NCBI RefSeq assembly: GCF_011297335.1
Contig: NZ_JAAOTJ010000001.1
Location: forward strand, 1,240,001 to 1,304,000
Source: Catellatospora methionotrophica
GTDB lineage: Bacteria; Actinomycetota; Actinomycetes; Mycobacteriales; Micromonosporaceae
Reading direction: 5' to 3'
Length of the DNA stretch: 64,000 bases
Made by a program: the position numbers and the translations under genes. Below are positions 34,391 through 41,746 of this stretch, piece after piece. Under the pieces are notes generated by a model that saw nothing but the letters and a program-made list of their open reading frames with translations, was not told the origin of the DNA and searched no databases. Numbering within the stretch: the stretch's first letter is position 1; every line of letters begins with the position of its first letter.

Positions 34391-34870
34391 CTACTCCCGG
34401 TCTGTTGCCGCCTTGGCGAACAGCTCCAGGACGGCACGCCAGTCGCCGCCGCCGACGAGCCCGTCGCGCAGTTCCTGGCCGGCGACGAGACGGTCCAGGT
34501 GGCGGTGTTCCAGCTCGACCGTCGTCTGCTCGGGGCCGTCCTCGGTGAACCGGATCTCGATCTCGCTGGCGTGCGCCGGGTCGGCGTCGTACTGCCAGCT
34601 GCCGTTGATCTGCCAGGTGAGGACGAGGCGGTGCGGCGGCTGCCAGGCGAGGACCCGGCCCCAGTCGCACTCGCTGCCGTCGACGCCGCGCTCGTACCAG
34701 CGGCCGCCTTCGCGTGGCTCGACGACGACCTCGGCCAGGTCCGCCTCGCCGATCTGGTACTGCGCGGGCCACCAGGTGTCGAACGAGGCGGTGAAGAAGT
34801 CGAACGCCCGCGCGGCGGGCAGGGCGACGGTGACCTTCGCGTGCAGGGGCGGGATGGGTGCAGCGGTCAT
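34391..34870 (-). CDS. SRPBCC (AHSA1/START-like) domain protein
   Basis: 159 residues with the AHSA1 pattern: KVTVALPAARAFDFFTASFDTWWPAQYQIG, VEPREGGRWYERGVDGSECDWGRVLAWQPPHRLVLTWQI, and the helical end AVLELFAKAATD. These hydrophobic-cavity proteins bind lipids or drugs, and are often paired with an ArsR regulator. Its ATG at 34870 overlaps the ArsR stop by 1 nt (TGATG), so both are made from the same transcript. Confidence 0.88.
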   Translation of the reverse strand: MTAAPIPPLHAKVTVALPAARAFDFFTASFDTWWPAQYQIGEADLAEVVVEPREGGRWYERGVDGSECDWGRVLAWQPPHRLVLTWQINGSWQYDADPAHASEIEIRFTEDGPEQTTVELEHRHLDRLVAGQELRDGLVGGGDWRAVLELFAKAATDRE

Positions 34871-35199
34871 CAGGACTCCTGTTCGGATGCGGGGGAGGCC
34901 GCTTCGGCGGCCTTCTGGAACGCCGTCAGCGCGTCCTCCCAGACACGGTCGAGGTAGGCGCGCAGCGCGGTCACGCCGTCGGGGTTGAGCTGGTAGACGC
35001 GGCGGGTGCCGTCGGCCCGGCTGACGACCAGGCCACCGTCCTTGAGAACCCGCAGGTGTTGCGACACCGCAGGGCGGCTGACCGGCAGGAGATCGGCCAG
35101 TTCGCCTACCGAACTGGGCCGCCGTGCCAGCAGCTCGAAGATCGCGCGCCGGGTCGGGTCACCCAGCAACCCCAGGCCGCTCTCTCCGTAAGTCTCCAC
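34870..35199 (-). CDS. ArsR-family transcriptional regulator
   Basis: 109 residues using GTG 35199, the first in-frame start downstream of the palindromic operator; upstream starts would place the operator inside coding sequence. Winged helix: LLGDPTRRAIFELLARRPSSVGELADLLPVSRPAVSQHLRVLKDGGLVVSRADGTRRVYQL, then a C-terminal helix DALTAFQKAAE. There is no ArsR-type metal site (no CVC), so it likely belongs to the SRPBCC-linked subgroup. It probably autorepresses through the adjacent 20-bp palindrome. Confidence 0.88.
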   Translation of the reverse strand: METYGESGLGLLGDPTRRAIFELLARRPSSVGELADLLPVSRPAVSQHLRVLKDGGLVVSRADGTRRVYQLNPDGVTALRAYLDRVWEDALTAFQKAAEAASPASEQES

Positions 35200-35202
35200 G
35201 AA

Positions 35203-35222
35203 CGGTAAGTCTAGACTTACCG
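35203..35222. promoter_or_regulatory. ArsR operator, 20-bp perfect palindrome
   Basis: CGGTAAGTCTAGACTTACCG is a perfect 20-bp inverted repeat 3 bp upstream of the ArsR start, with a degenerate half-site (GTAAGTCT) at about 35187-35194. The TAGACT inside can act as a -10, so repressor binding would block the promoter. A dyad this long and perfect immediately upstream of an autoregulated repressor is strong evidence. Confidence 0.75.
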
Positions 35223-35404
35223 AGTTCGGCAACACAACACGCGTGGGCCGACCTCGGCAGCTAAGGCCAGCAGCCCCTTTGCTCACGGCAGCGCGAACGT
35301 GGCCGCTTTAGCTGCGGGCACCCTGCCACGCCGATCGGAGGGCCGCTAGCTCAGCACGGGGGAACGGTCGACCCACGCGGTCCGGTAGCCAGCCGCGCCG
35401 TGGT

Positions 35405-36391
35405 TCAGTGCAGTTCGGCGTTGAGGTGCGGGGTGGTCGCGCCCTCGTAGCCGCGCTGCTCGGTGTAGGTGAGCAGGATGCCCGCGAACTGGAACATCGT
35501 GACCGGCAGCTGGATGACCGCGCTGAGCACGACCGACACGATGGCGCCCATGGTGACCAGCGCGACGCCGTTCACCGTCGGCCCGAAACTCTGGTCGCTG
35601 ACGGCATTGACGACCGCCTCGATGATGGCCTCGATGATCGACACCGCGAACCCGAGCCCGATGGTGATCAGCACGATCAACGCGAGGCGGCCCAGCACCC
35701 GGCCGCCGCTGTTGTGGAGCATCTTGAAGGAGCGGCCGATCGGGTTGATCCGCTCGAACAGGAAGATCGGGCCGACCAGGGCGGTGGCGGCCGTCAGGTA
35801 GATGCCCGGCAGGAGGCAGGCGAGCGCACCCACGAGGATCATCAGGCCGACCGGGATGTACCAGGCGAACAGCCCGAGGCTGCGACGGAAGCCGTAACCC
35901 AGTGACTCACCGATGGTGGCAGGCGTTCCGGCGGCCTGCCGGGTGACGGAGTGGGTCGCGGCGGCGTACCCGGCCAGTTGCAGGATGTAGAGCAGGATGG
36001 CCACGACCACCACCGCGGCGATCAACGGCAGCACCGTCGCGAAGTCGAACTCACCGGTGCCGGTCCCGGTGCCGGTCCCGGCCTCCGGGACCAGGTTCAC
36101 GATCTCCAGGCCGACGTACACCCCGACGAAGATCGCGCCCACCCCGATGACCATGCCGGGCAGCAGCTGGGTGATCGCGAGGATGGTCAGGGTGGACTTC
36201 CAGCTGTGCTGGAACAGGCTGCCGATGCGCTTGAACCAGCCGCCGACGCCGCCGTTGGGGGGCGCGACCAGCGGGTCGTCGTACAGGTCGCCGCCGGGCT
36301 GCACGAACGCCGACTGCGGCGGCAGGTAGCCGCCCGCGGGCGCGTAGGGGGACGGCACGGCGGGGCCGTAGGGGTCGGGCAGCTGGGACAT
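35405..36391 (-). CDS. Polytopic membrane protein, proline-rich N-terminus
   Basis: 328 residues. The first ~50 are Pro/Gly/Tyr-rich and cytosolic, ending with FKRIGSLFQHSWKS. Membrane helices follow near 66-95 (ILAITQLLPGMVIGVGAIFVGV), 120-148, 183-205, 205-225, 242-275 and 283-305, joined by short polar loops. A GTG/GT repeat (TGTGTGTGEF) follows the first helix pair. It matches the general DUF7544/glycerophosphoryl-membrane-domain type of actinobacterial protein, but I cannot assign a function. Confidence 0.75.
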   Translation of the reverse strand: MSQLPDPYGPAVPSPYAPAGGYLPPQSAFVQPGGDLYDDPLVAPPNGGVGGWFKRIGSLFQHSWKSTLTILAITQLLPGMVIGVGAIFVGVYVGLEIVNLVPEAGTGTGTGTGEFDFATVLPLIAAVVVVAILLYILQLAGYAAATHSVTRQAAGTPATIGESLGYGFRRSLGLFAWYIPVGLMILVGALACLLPGIYLTAATALVGPIFLFERINPIGRSFKMLHNSGGRVLGRLALIVLITIGLGFAVSIIEAIIEAVVNAVSDQSFGPTVNGVALVTMGAIVSVVLSAVIQLPVTMFQFAGILLTYTEQRGYEGATTPHLNAELH

Positions 36392-36714
36392 CGAAACTCC
36401 AGGTCGGCGCGGAGGGGCGGCCTAGTGTGCCACGCCCCGGCCAGCCGTATCGCCCCCCTTCCTCGATGACGTGGGCCACCTCGACGACACCTCCGCCTCC
36501 GGGCCGGAGGACATTCGCGCCAGAGGGTGCTCATATCGGGACGCATGAGCGTCCGCATATGAGCACGCCCCGTCAGAGACACCTTCCTGAGAAGGCCTCC
36601 ATCCAGCGGGGCCGGGCCGAACCGTGAACGCGCGCCGCTCGCACGGGCGATAATGATGCGACGCCCCCCGGAACGCGGACCGGCACCAGGTCCGTGCCGA
36701 CGATGGGGGCGATG
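36392..36714. promoter_or_regulatory. Divergent intergenic region with a 40-bp imperfect palindrome
   Basis: This gap lies between the membrane protein gene (minus) and poxB (plus). At 36527-36566, GTGCTCATATCGGGACGC pairs 16 of 18 with GCGTCCGCATATGAGCAC around ATGA, and it contains an inner perfect GGACGC/GCGTCC. Being between divergent starts, it may be an operator or a recombination-type palindrome. Sequences GGAGGACATTC near 36506 and AGAGACACCTTCC near 36572 are present but no confident -35/-10 pair. No ORF looks real here. Confidence 0.5.
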
Positions 36715-38451
36715 ATGGCGCGCACGGTGGCGGACCTGATGGTCGCGACGCTCAAGGCCTCGGGCGTACGGCGCATGTACGGCGTGCCCGGCGACTCGCT
36801 GAACGGGCTCACCGACGCGCTGCGCCGCGACGGCGGGATCACCTGGCAGCACGTACGCCACGAGGAGGCCGCCGCCTTCGCCGCCGCGGGCGAGGCCGCC
36901 GTCACCGGCGAGCTGGCGGTCTGCGCGGGCAGCTGCGGACCCGGCAACCTGCACCTGATCAACGGATTGTTCGACGCCAACCGCAGCCGCGTGCCCGTGC
37001 TGGCGATCGCCGCGCAGATCCCCCGCGACGAGATCGGCTCCGGCTACTTCCAGGAGACCCACCCGCAGGACCTGTTCCGCGAATGCTCCGTGTACACCGA
37101 ACTGGTCAGCGTCCCCAGCCAGCTGCCCTGGGTGCTGCACATCGCGATGCGCACCGCGCTGGCCCGCAACGGCGTCGCCGTCGTCGTGGTGCCCGGCGAG
37201 GTGTTCCTCGCCGACGCCCCGGCCGACGCCAAACCCCAGTCGATCCGCCCTGTCGTGACGATGACCCGGCCCGACGACGCCGCGCTCGACGCCGCCGCCG
37301 AGGTGCTGAACGCCGCCAGGAGCGTGACCATCCTCGCCGGGGCGGGCTGCGCGGGCGCGCACGACCGGCTGCTCGCGGTCGCCGGGGCGTTGCAGGCACC
37401 GGTCGTGCACGCGTTCCGCGGCAAGGAGTTCGTCGCCTACGACAACCCCTACGACGTGGGCATGACCGGGCTGATCGGGTTCAGTTCGGGATACCGGGCC
37501 ATGGAGCACTGCGACGCGCTGCTGATGCTCGGCACCGACTTCCCCTACCGCCAGTTCTATCCCGAGGGCGTGCCGATCGTGCAGGTCGACGTACGCGGCG
37601 AGCAGATCGGCCGCCGGGTGCCCGTCGACGTGCCGCTGGTCGGCACCGTCCGCGACACCGTCGACGCGCTGCTGCCCCGGCTGACCGCCAAGACCGACTC
37701 GGCGCACCTGGACCGGATGACCGCCCACTACCGCCGCGCCCGCGCCCGGCTGGACAACCTGGCCACGTCAGCCGCCGACGAGTCGCCGCTGCACCCGCAG
37801 CACGTCACCGCCGTCATCGACCGGCTCGCCGCCGACGACGCGATCTTCACCGCCGACGTCGGCACGCCGTGCATCTGGGCGGCGCGCTATCTGAACATGA
37901 ACGGCCGGCGGCGGCTCATCGGCTCGTTCAACCACGGCTCGATGGCCAACGCCCTGCCGCACGCGATCGGCGCGCAGGCTGAGCACCCGGCCCGCCAGGT
38001 CGTGTCGCTGTCCGGCGACGGCGGGCTGGCGATGCTGCTCGGCGAGCTGATCACGCTGCGCCAGATGCGCCTGCCGGTGAAGGTCGTGGTCTTCAACAAC
38101 GGCGCGCTGTCGTTCGTGGAGCTGGAGATGAAGGCGGCGGGCTTCGTCACGTACGCCACCGAGCTGGACAACCCCGACTTCGCCGCGATGGCCGAGGCCG
38201 CGGGGCTGTTCGGGGCGAAGGTCGAGAAGGCGGGCGACCTGGAGGACGCGCTGCGGGCCGCGTTCGCCCACCCCGGCCCGGCGCTGGTCGACGTGCACAC
38301 CGCCCGCCAGGAGCTGTCCCTGCCGCCGAAGCTGACCTTCGGCCAGATCAAGGGCTTCACCTTGTACGCCACCAGGACGATCCTGTCCGGGCGCGGCTCC
38401 GAGATCGTCGAACTCGCCAAGACGAACCTGCGCGACCTCGACGCCGAATGA
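36715..38451 (+). CDS. poxB: Thiamine diphosphate-dependent pyruvate dehydrogenase/oxidase-like enzyme (PoxB family)
   Basis: 578 residues from ATG 36715 (another ATG is one codon earlier), with GGGGGCG upstream. Three ThDP-enzyme domains: the Pyr domain with catalytic Glu in VRHEEAAAFAAAGEA; a central FAD/nucleotide domain; the PP domain with the GDG motif SLSGDGGLAMLLGEL ... KVVVFNNGALSFVELE. The stretches SGYFQETHPQDLFRECS and NHGSMANALPHAIGAQ are characteristic of PoxB. Known members decarboxylate pyruvate to acetate, passing electrons to quinone through a C-terminal membrane-binding helix. The short Gly-rich end here makes the acceptor uncertain. Confidence 0.85.
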   Translation: MARTVADLMVATLKASGVRRMYGVPGDSLNGLTDALRRDGGITWQHVRHEEAAAFAAAGEAAVTGELAVCAGSCGPGNLHLINGLFDANRSRVPVLAIAAQIPRDEIGSGYFQETHPQDLFRECSVYTELVSVPSQLPWVLHIAMRTALARNGVAVVVVPGEVFLADAPADAKPQSIRPVVTMTRPDDAALDAAAEVLNAARSVTILAGAGCAGAHDRLLAVAGALQAPVVHAFRGKEFVAYDNPYDVGMTGLIGFSSGYRAMEHCDALLMLGTDFPYRQFYPEGVPIVQVDVRGEQIGRRVPVDVPLVGTVRDTVDALLPRLTAKTDSAHLDRMTAHYRRARARLDNLATSAADESPLHPQHVTAVIDRLAADDAIFTADVGTPCIWAARYLNMNGRRRLIGSFNHGSMANALPHAIGAQAEHPARQVVSLSGDGGLAMLLGELITLRQMRLPVKVVVFNNGALSFVELEMKAAGFVTYATELDNPDFAAMAEAAGLFGAKVEKAGDLEDALRAAFAHPGPALVDVHTARQELSLPPKLTFGQIKGFTLYATRTILSGRGSEIVELAKTNLRDLDAE

Positions 38452-38604
38452 CGCGTTGAGCTGCGCGACAACCCCGCCACAACCCTGCCGCAACCCCGTC
38501 ACAGCCCGGTTCGCCTTCGCTGTGCGCAGCGGCCGGGACCTCCGGCCCGTTCCCGGCACAGCAGCCGCGCGGCCCACCGGACCCGCGGCGGAACGGAGTC
38601 CCCC

Positions 38605-39198
38605 ATGCAGACCACATCCCTCCTGCGCAGGATCGGCGTGCTCGGCGCGCTGACCGGCGTGTCGCTGGCGGCAGGCCTCGCCGTCAGCTCACCGGCGCAG
38701 GCCGCCACGACGCTTAAGGTCACCACGGTCATCTGCAACGAGGAGACCGACGAGCTCGGCGACGACAGCCCGTACTTCCTGGTGTTCGCCGCCAGCACGA
38801 CCAACCCGGGCGCGACGGCGTTCGGCAAGTGGGGCCCCGGCGGCTGGGACGACGAGATCGCCAGCGGCGACTCGTACAGCCCGAACGGCACGGTCGCCAC
38901 CGGGGTGAGCAGCAGTAGCTGGCGGCTCATCTCGCTCATGGTGGAAGAGGACTACGACAACGACCTCACCGCCAGCGAGATCACCTGGATCGGCAACAAC
39001 ATGTTCAACCAGTATCAGATCTCGTTCTGGAAGCCGACCTCGACGATGATCTCGGAGATGCGGGCCGCGCTGCGCAACACGACGGCGATGTACCTGTCCA
39101 ACGACGACATGGTCGCGACGGACGACAGTTCGATCGGCGGCTGGGCCTACTACGTCGGCGATGGTGGCTCGTACCAGGTCAAGTACACCCTGCCCTGA
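38605..39198 (+). CDS. Secreted protein of unknown function
   Basis: 197 residues with a Sec signal peptide (SLLRRIGVLGALTGVSLAAGLAVSSPAQAA, cleaved near residue 33). The mature part is a beta-rich domain with ETDELGDDSPYFLVFAAST, GKWGPGGWDDEIASGD, EEDYDNDLTASEI and AYYVGDGGSYQVKYTL, Asp-rich and possibly calcium-binding. Resembles small secreted proteins in actinobacteria. It is followed by a strong hairpin. Not assigned. Confidence 0.75.
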   Translation: MQTTSLLRRIGVLGALTGVSLAAGLAVSSPAQAATTLKVTTVICNEETDELGDDSPYFLVFAASTTNPGATAFGKWGPGGWDDEIASGDSYSPNGTVATGVSSSSWRLISLMVEEDYDNDLTASEITWIGNNMFNQYQISFWKPTSTMISEMRAALRNTTAMYLSNDDMVATDDSSIGGWAYYVGDGGSYQVKYTLP

Positions 39199-39208
39199 TC
39201 CGGGCGGC

Positions 39209-39244
39209 GACGCCGGTGGCGGCCTGACGGCCGCCACCGGCGTC
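39209..39244 (+). terminator. Terminator of the secreted protein gene
   Basis: GACGCCGGTGGCGGCC (39209-39224) and its perfect 16-bp complement (39229-39244) enclose a 4-nt loop, 11 bp after the stop. Confidence 0.85.
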
Positions 39245-39315
39245 GTCCTACTCCGACCTGTTCCGCCTGGTGGGCGGCCTGTGCACCCGACCGGGTCGTG
39301 ACCCGCGGCGCTGGC

Positions 39316-40062
39316 ATGATCGCCCTCGTGACGACACGCGTGGCACTCATCACCGGCAGCTCCCGGGGCCTGGGCCGGGCCATCGCCCGGCGGCTGGCCC
39401 GCGACGGCATGGCCGTCGCCGTCAACGGCCGCCAGGTGCACACCCTGGCCGGACTCGTCGACGAGATCCGCGCCGAGGGCGGCACCGCGGTCGCGTTCCC
39501 GGCCGACGTCACCGACGCGCAGGACGTGGCCCGGCTCGCCGAGACGATCGCGGCCACCCTCGGCCCGGTCGACGTGCTGGTCCTCAACGCGACCGGCCCG
39601 CAGCCCGAGGCCCTGATCGCCGACGCCGGGCGGGCCGCGTTCGAGGCGCAACTGGCGTTCTTCGTACACAGCCCGGTACTGCTCGGGCAGGCGCTCATCC
39701 CCGGCATGACCGCGCGCGGCCACGGCCGCATCGTGCACCTGGACTCCGAGGTCGCCGACCGCCCCGCGCCCGGCTGGTCCGCGTACGCCACCGCGAAGAA
39801 CGCGCAGATCGGCCTCGCCCGCGCCTGGGCACGCGAACTGGCCCCGCACGGCATCACCGTGAACAGCGTCGCCCCCGCCTGGATCCCCGTCGAGCGCCAC
39901 GAAGGCGCGGCCGTCGACGACTACCTGGCCACCGTGCCCGCCGGCCGGATGGGCACCCCCGACGACATCGCCCACGCCGTCAGCTTCCTGGCCTCCGACG
40001 CCGCCTCCTTCATCACCGGCCAGCGCATCACCATCGACGGCGGCCGCAGCCTCCACCCCTGA
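39316..40062 (+). CDS. SDR-family oxidoreductase
   Basis: 248 residues from ATG 39316 (GTG 39328 also possible). Classical SDR: TGSSRGLGRAIARRLA, a DV of ADVTD, NAT of VLVLNATGP, Ser/Tyr/Lys catalytic residues in LDSEV ... SAYATAKNAQIGLARAW and PAWIPVE. The end FLASDAASFITGQRITIDGG is typical of the FabG-like group. NAD(P)-dependent, substrate unknown. Followed by a very long palindrome. Confidence 0.88.
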   Translation: MIALVTTRVALITGSSRGLGRAIARRLARDGMAVAVNGRQVHTLAGLVDEIRAEGGTAVAFPADVTDAQDVARLAETIAATLGPVDVLVLNATGPQPEALIADAGRAAFEAQLAFFVHSPVLLGQALIPGMTARGHGRIVHLDSEVADRPAPGWSAYATAKNAQIGLARAWARELAPHGITVNSVAPAWIPVERHEGAAVDDYLATVPAGRMGTPDDIAHAVSFLASDAASFITGQRITIDGGRSLHP

Positions 40063-40097
40063 CCCCCGCCCGCCCGGCCCCGACCCCCGCTCCCGTC

Positions 40098-40158
40098 GCA
40101 ACTCTTAAAGACTTGCGGCCTCAGATGCCCTCTGAGGCCGCAAGTCTTTAAGAGTTGC
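40098..40158. repeat. 28-bp-arm perfect palindrome (terminator or repetitive element)
   Basis: A 28-bp left arm (40098-40125) is exactly complementary to the right arm (40131-40158) around TGCCC. It starts with GCAACTCTTAAAGACTTGCG. The core GCAACTCTTAAAGA recurs at 41778-41791 in a second, less perfect palindrome. Far longer than a normal terminator, it may be a bidirectional terminator or a REP/MITE-like repeat. The following ~235 bp before the next gene show no other recognisable signal. Confidence 0.9.
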
Positions 40159-40393
40159 CGCAGGTGGGGGGCGGGGTCTGGGGGGCGGGCTCCTCGCTGG
40201 CGCGGGTCGCGTGGCGGGGGCTGGGCGTCGCCTGTGAATCCTGGGCGTCCGCTGACCGCAAAGCGCGCTTCCAGCAGCAAAACGGTCGGCGTCGCGTATT
40301 TCTGCCAGGTCCCTCGGAGGTTGTCTGCGCGTTCCGTCGAGCCTGACGCGGCAGCGTCGGAGACTCACCGATCGCAAGGAGACGAGCCTCATC

Positions 40394-40846
40394 ATGATGA
40401 AGTTCTCGAAGAAGACCCTGGTCACGGTCGGCGCGGCAGGCGTGCTGGCGCTCGGCGTCGCAGTTCCCGCCGCAGCCTGGGCCGCAGAGGGCAGCGACCC
40501 CGCGCCCGCCGCCACCTCCCAGGACAAGAGCGGCCAGCGCGCCGAACATCAGCAGAAACTCGCCGAGGCGCTGGCCAAGGAGCTGGGCGTCGACCAGGCG
40601 AAGGTCTCCGCCGCCCTGGAGAAGGTGCAGTCCCAGCTGCGCCCCGACGGCAAGAACCGGGACAAGACCGGCGACAACGCCGCCGACCGCACCCAGCGCC
40701 TCAAGGACCGTCTCGCCGCGGCCGTCAAGGACGGCAAGCTCACCCAGGCCGAAGCCGACGCGATCCTCAAGGCGACCGAGGCGGGCGTCCTCGGCGGCCA
40801 TGGCCACTCACCGGACCGAGCCTCCTCCCCCGAGTCCGGTAAGTGA
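40394..40846 (+). CDS. Small secreted/periplasmic helical protein
   Basis: 150 residues, ATG 40394. Signal peptide FSKKTLVTVGAAGVLALGVAVPAAAWA, cleaved near residue 31. The mature part is almost all charged helix (QQKLAEALAKELGVDQAKVSAALEKVQ ... AADRTQRLKDRLAAAVKDGKLTQAEADAIL), and resembles DUF2680/CpxP-like exported small proteins. Probably stress-related or calcium-binding-like; function inferred only from type. Followed by a strong hairpin, and divergent only to the palindrome upstream. Confidence 0.75.
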   Translation: MMKFSKKTLVTVGAAGVLALGVAVPAAAWAAEGSDPAPAATSQDKSGQRAEHQQKLAEALAKELGVDQAKVSAALEKVQSQLRPDGKNRDKTGDNAADRTQRLKDRLAAAVKDGKLTQAEADAILKATEAGVLGGHGHSPDRASSPESGK

Positions 40847-40851
40847 TCCGT

Positions 40852-40887
40852 GCGGGCGGCGTCCGAAGCAGGGCGGACGCCGCCCGC
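40852..40887 (+). terminator. Terminator of the secreted helical protein gene
   Basis: GCGGGCGGCGTCCG (40852-40865) and CGGACGCCGCCCGC (40874-40887) are perfect 14-bp arms over an 8-nt loop. Confidence 0.75.
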
Positions 40888-41056
40888 GGCGGACCGGCGT
40901 GAGAACCCCGTGAGCGAAGCAGCTCATGCTGGGCTAACAGCCGGTGCGGTGGGGTGGGCACCATGGCAACACCGCTCCCCCACCGACGACCACCACACCA
41001 CCACCGGCCACCGCACGGCCGGCCCTGCCCCGGGCAGCGGTGAGCGAACTCGCGCC

Positions 41057-41746
41057 ATGACCCGCGTACTGCTGATCGACGACCACCGCACCGCACGCGA
41101 GGGCCTGCGGCTGGCCCTGACCCGGCACGGCCACGCCGTCGCCACCGCCGACAGCGGCGAACAGGGCCTGGCCCGGCTGCGTACGTTCGCCGCCGAGGTC
41201 ATCGTCCTCGACCTCACCCTGCCCGGCATGGACGGCTTCGACCTGTGCCGCCACCTGCGCACCGAAGGCGACCTGCCGATCATCGTGCTGACCGCCCGCG
41301 ACGACGACATCGACGTCGTCGCCGCCCTGGAGGCGGGCGCCGACGACTACGTGATCCAGCCCGTGCACTCCCGCATCGTCGAGGCCCGCATCCGCGCCGT
41401 CCTGCGGCGAGCCGCCCGCCAGCCCACCCGGCCGACCGGCCGCGAGCAGCACGGAGCACTCTGCATCGACCGTTGCTCGCTCAGCGTCGGCAAGTCCGGA
41501 CGTCGCGTCCGCCTCGCCCCGACCGAGATGCGGCTGCTGCTCACCCTGTCCGCCGAACCCGCCCGCGTACACACCCGCCACCAGCTGCTCGAAGCCGTCT
41601 GGCAGCACGACTTCCTCGGCGACTCCCGCCTGGTCGACGCCTGCGTCCAGCGCCTGCGCGCCAAAATCGAAGACGACCCCCACACCCCCGTGTACGTCCA
41701 AACCGTCCGCGGCTTCGGCTACCGCTTCGGCCCCGTCCCCGCATGA
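41057..41746 (+). CDS. Orphan OmpR-family response regulator, switch lysine replaced
   Basis: 229 residues from ATG 41057. Receiver: acidic pair in VLLIDDH, phospho-acceptor Asp52 (VIVLDLTLPG), Thr79 (IIVLTAR), but at the position of the conserved Lys the sequence is DDYVIQPVHSRIVEARI, giving Gln101-Pro. The OmpR winged helix (LAPTEMRLLLTLSAEPARVHTRHQLLEAVW ... VYVQTVRGFGYRFGPVP) is intact. No histidine kinase gene adjoins. Replacement of the Lys usually disturbs phosphorylation-dependent switching, so it may work constitutively or by another input (inference). Its 3' end overlaps the convergent acyltransferase gene by 28 bp. Confidence 0.9.
   Translation: MTRVLLIDDHRTAREGLRLALTRHGHAVATADSGEQGLARLRTFAAEVIVLDLTLPGMDGFDLCRHLRTEGDLPIIVLTARDDDIDVVAALEAGADDYVIQPVHSRIVEARIRAVLRRAARQPTRPTGREQHGALCIDRCSLSVGKSGRRVRLAPTEMRLLLTLSAEPARVHTRHQLLEAVWQHDFLGDSRLVDACVQRLRAKIEDDPHTPVYVQTVRGFGYRFGPVPA

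Noticed and set aside
35340-35415. tRNA-like sequence GCTAGCTCAGCACGGGGG
   Set aside because: Only a D-arm-like TAGCTCAG is present; no T-arm (GTTCGAATCC), anticodon stem or acceptor pairing.
36427-36627. 66-codon plus-strand ORF in the poxB upstream region
   Set aside because: No ribosome site, composition atypical of protein; it passes through the palindrome.
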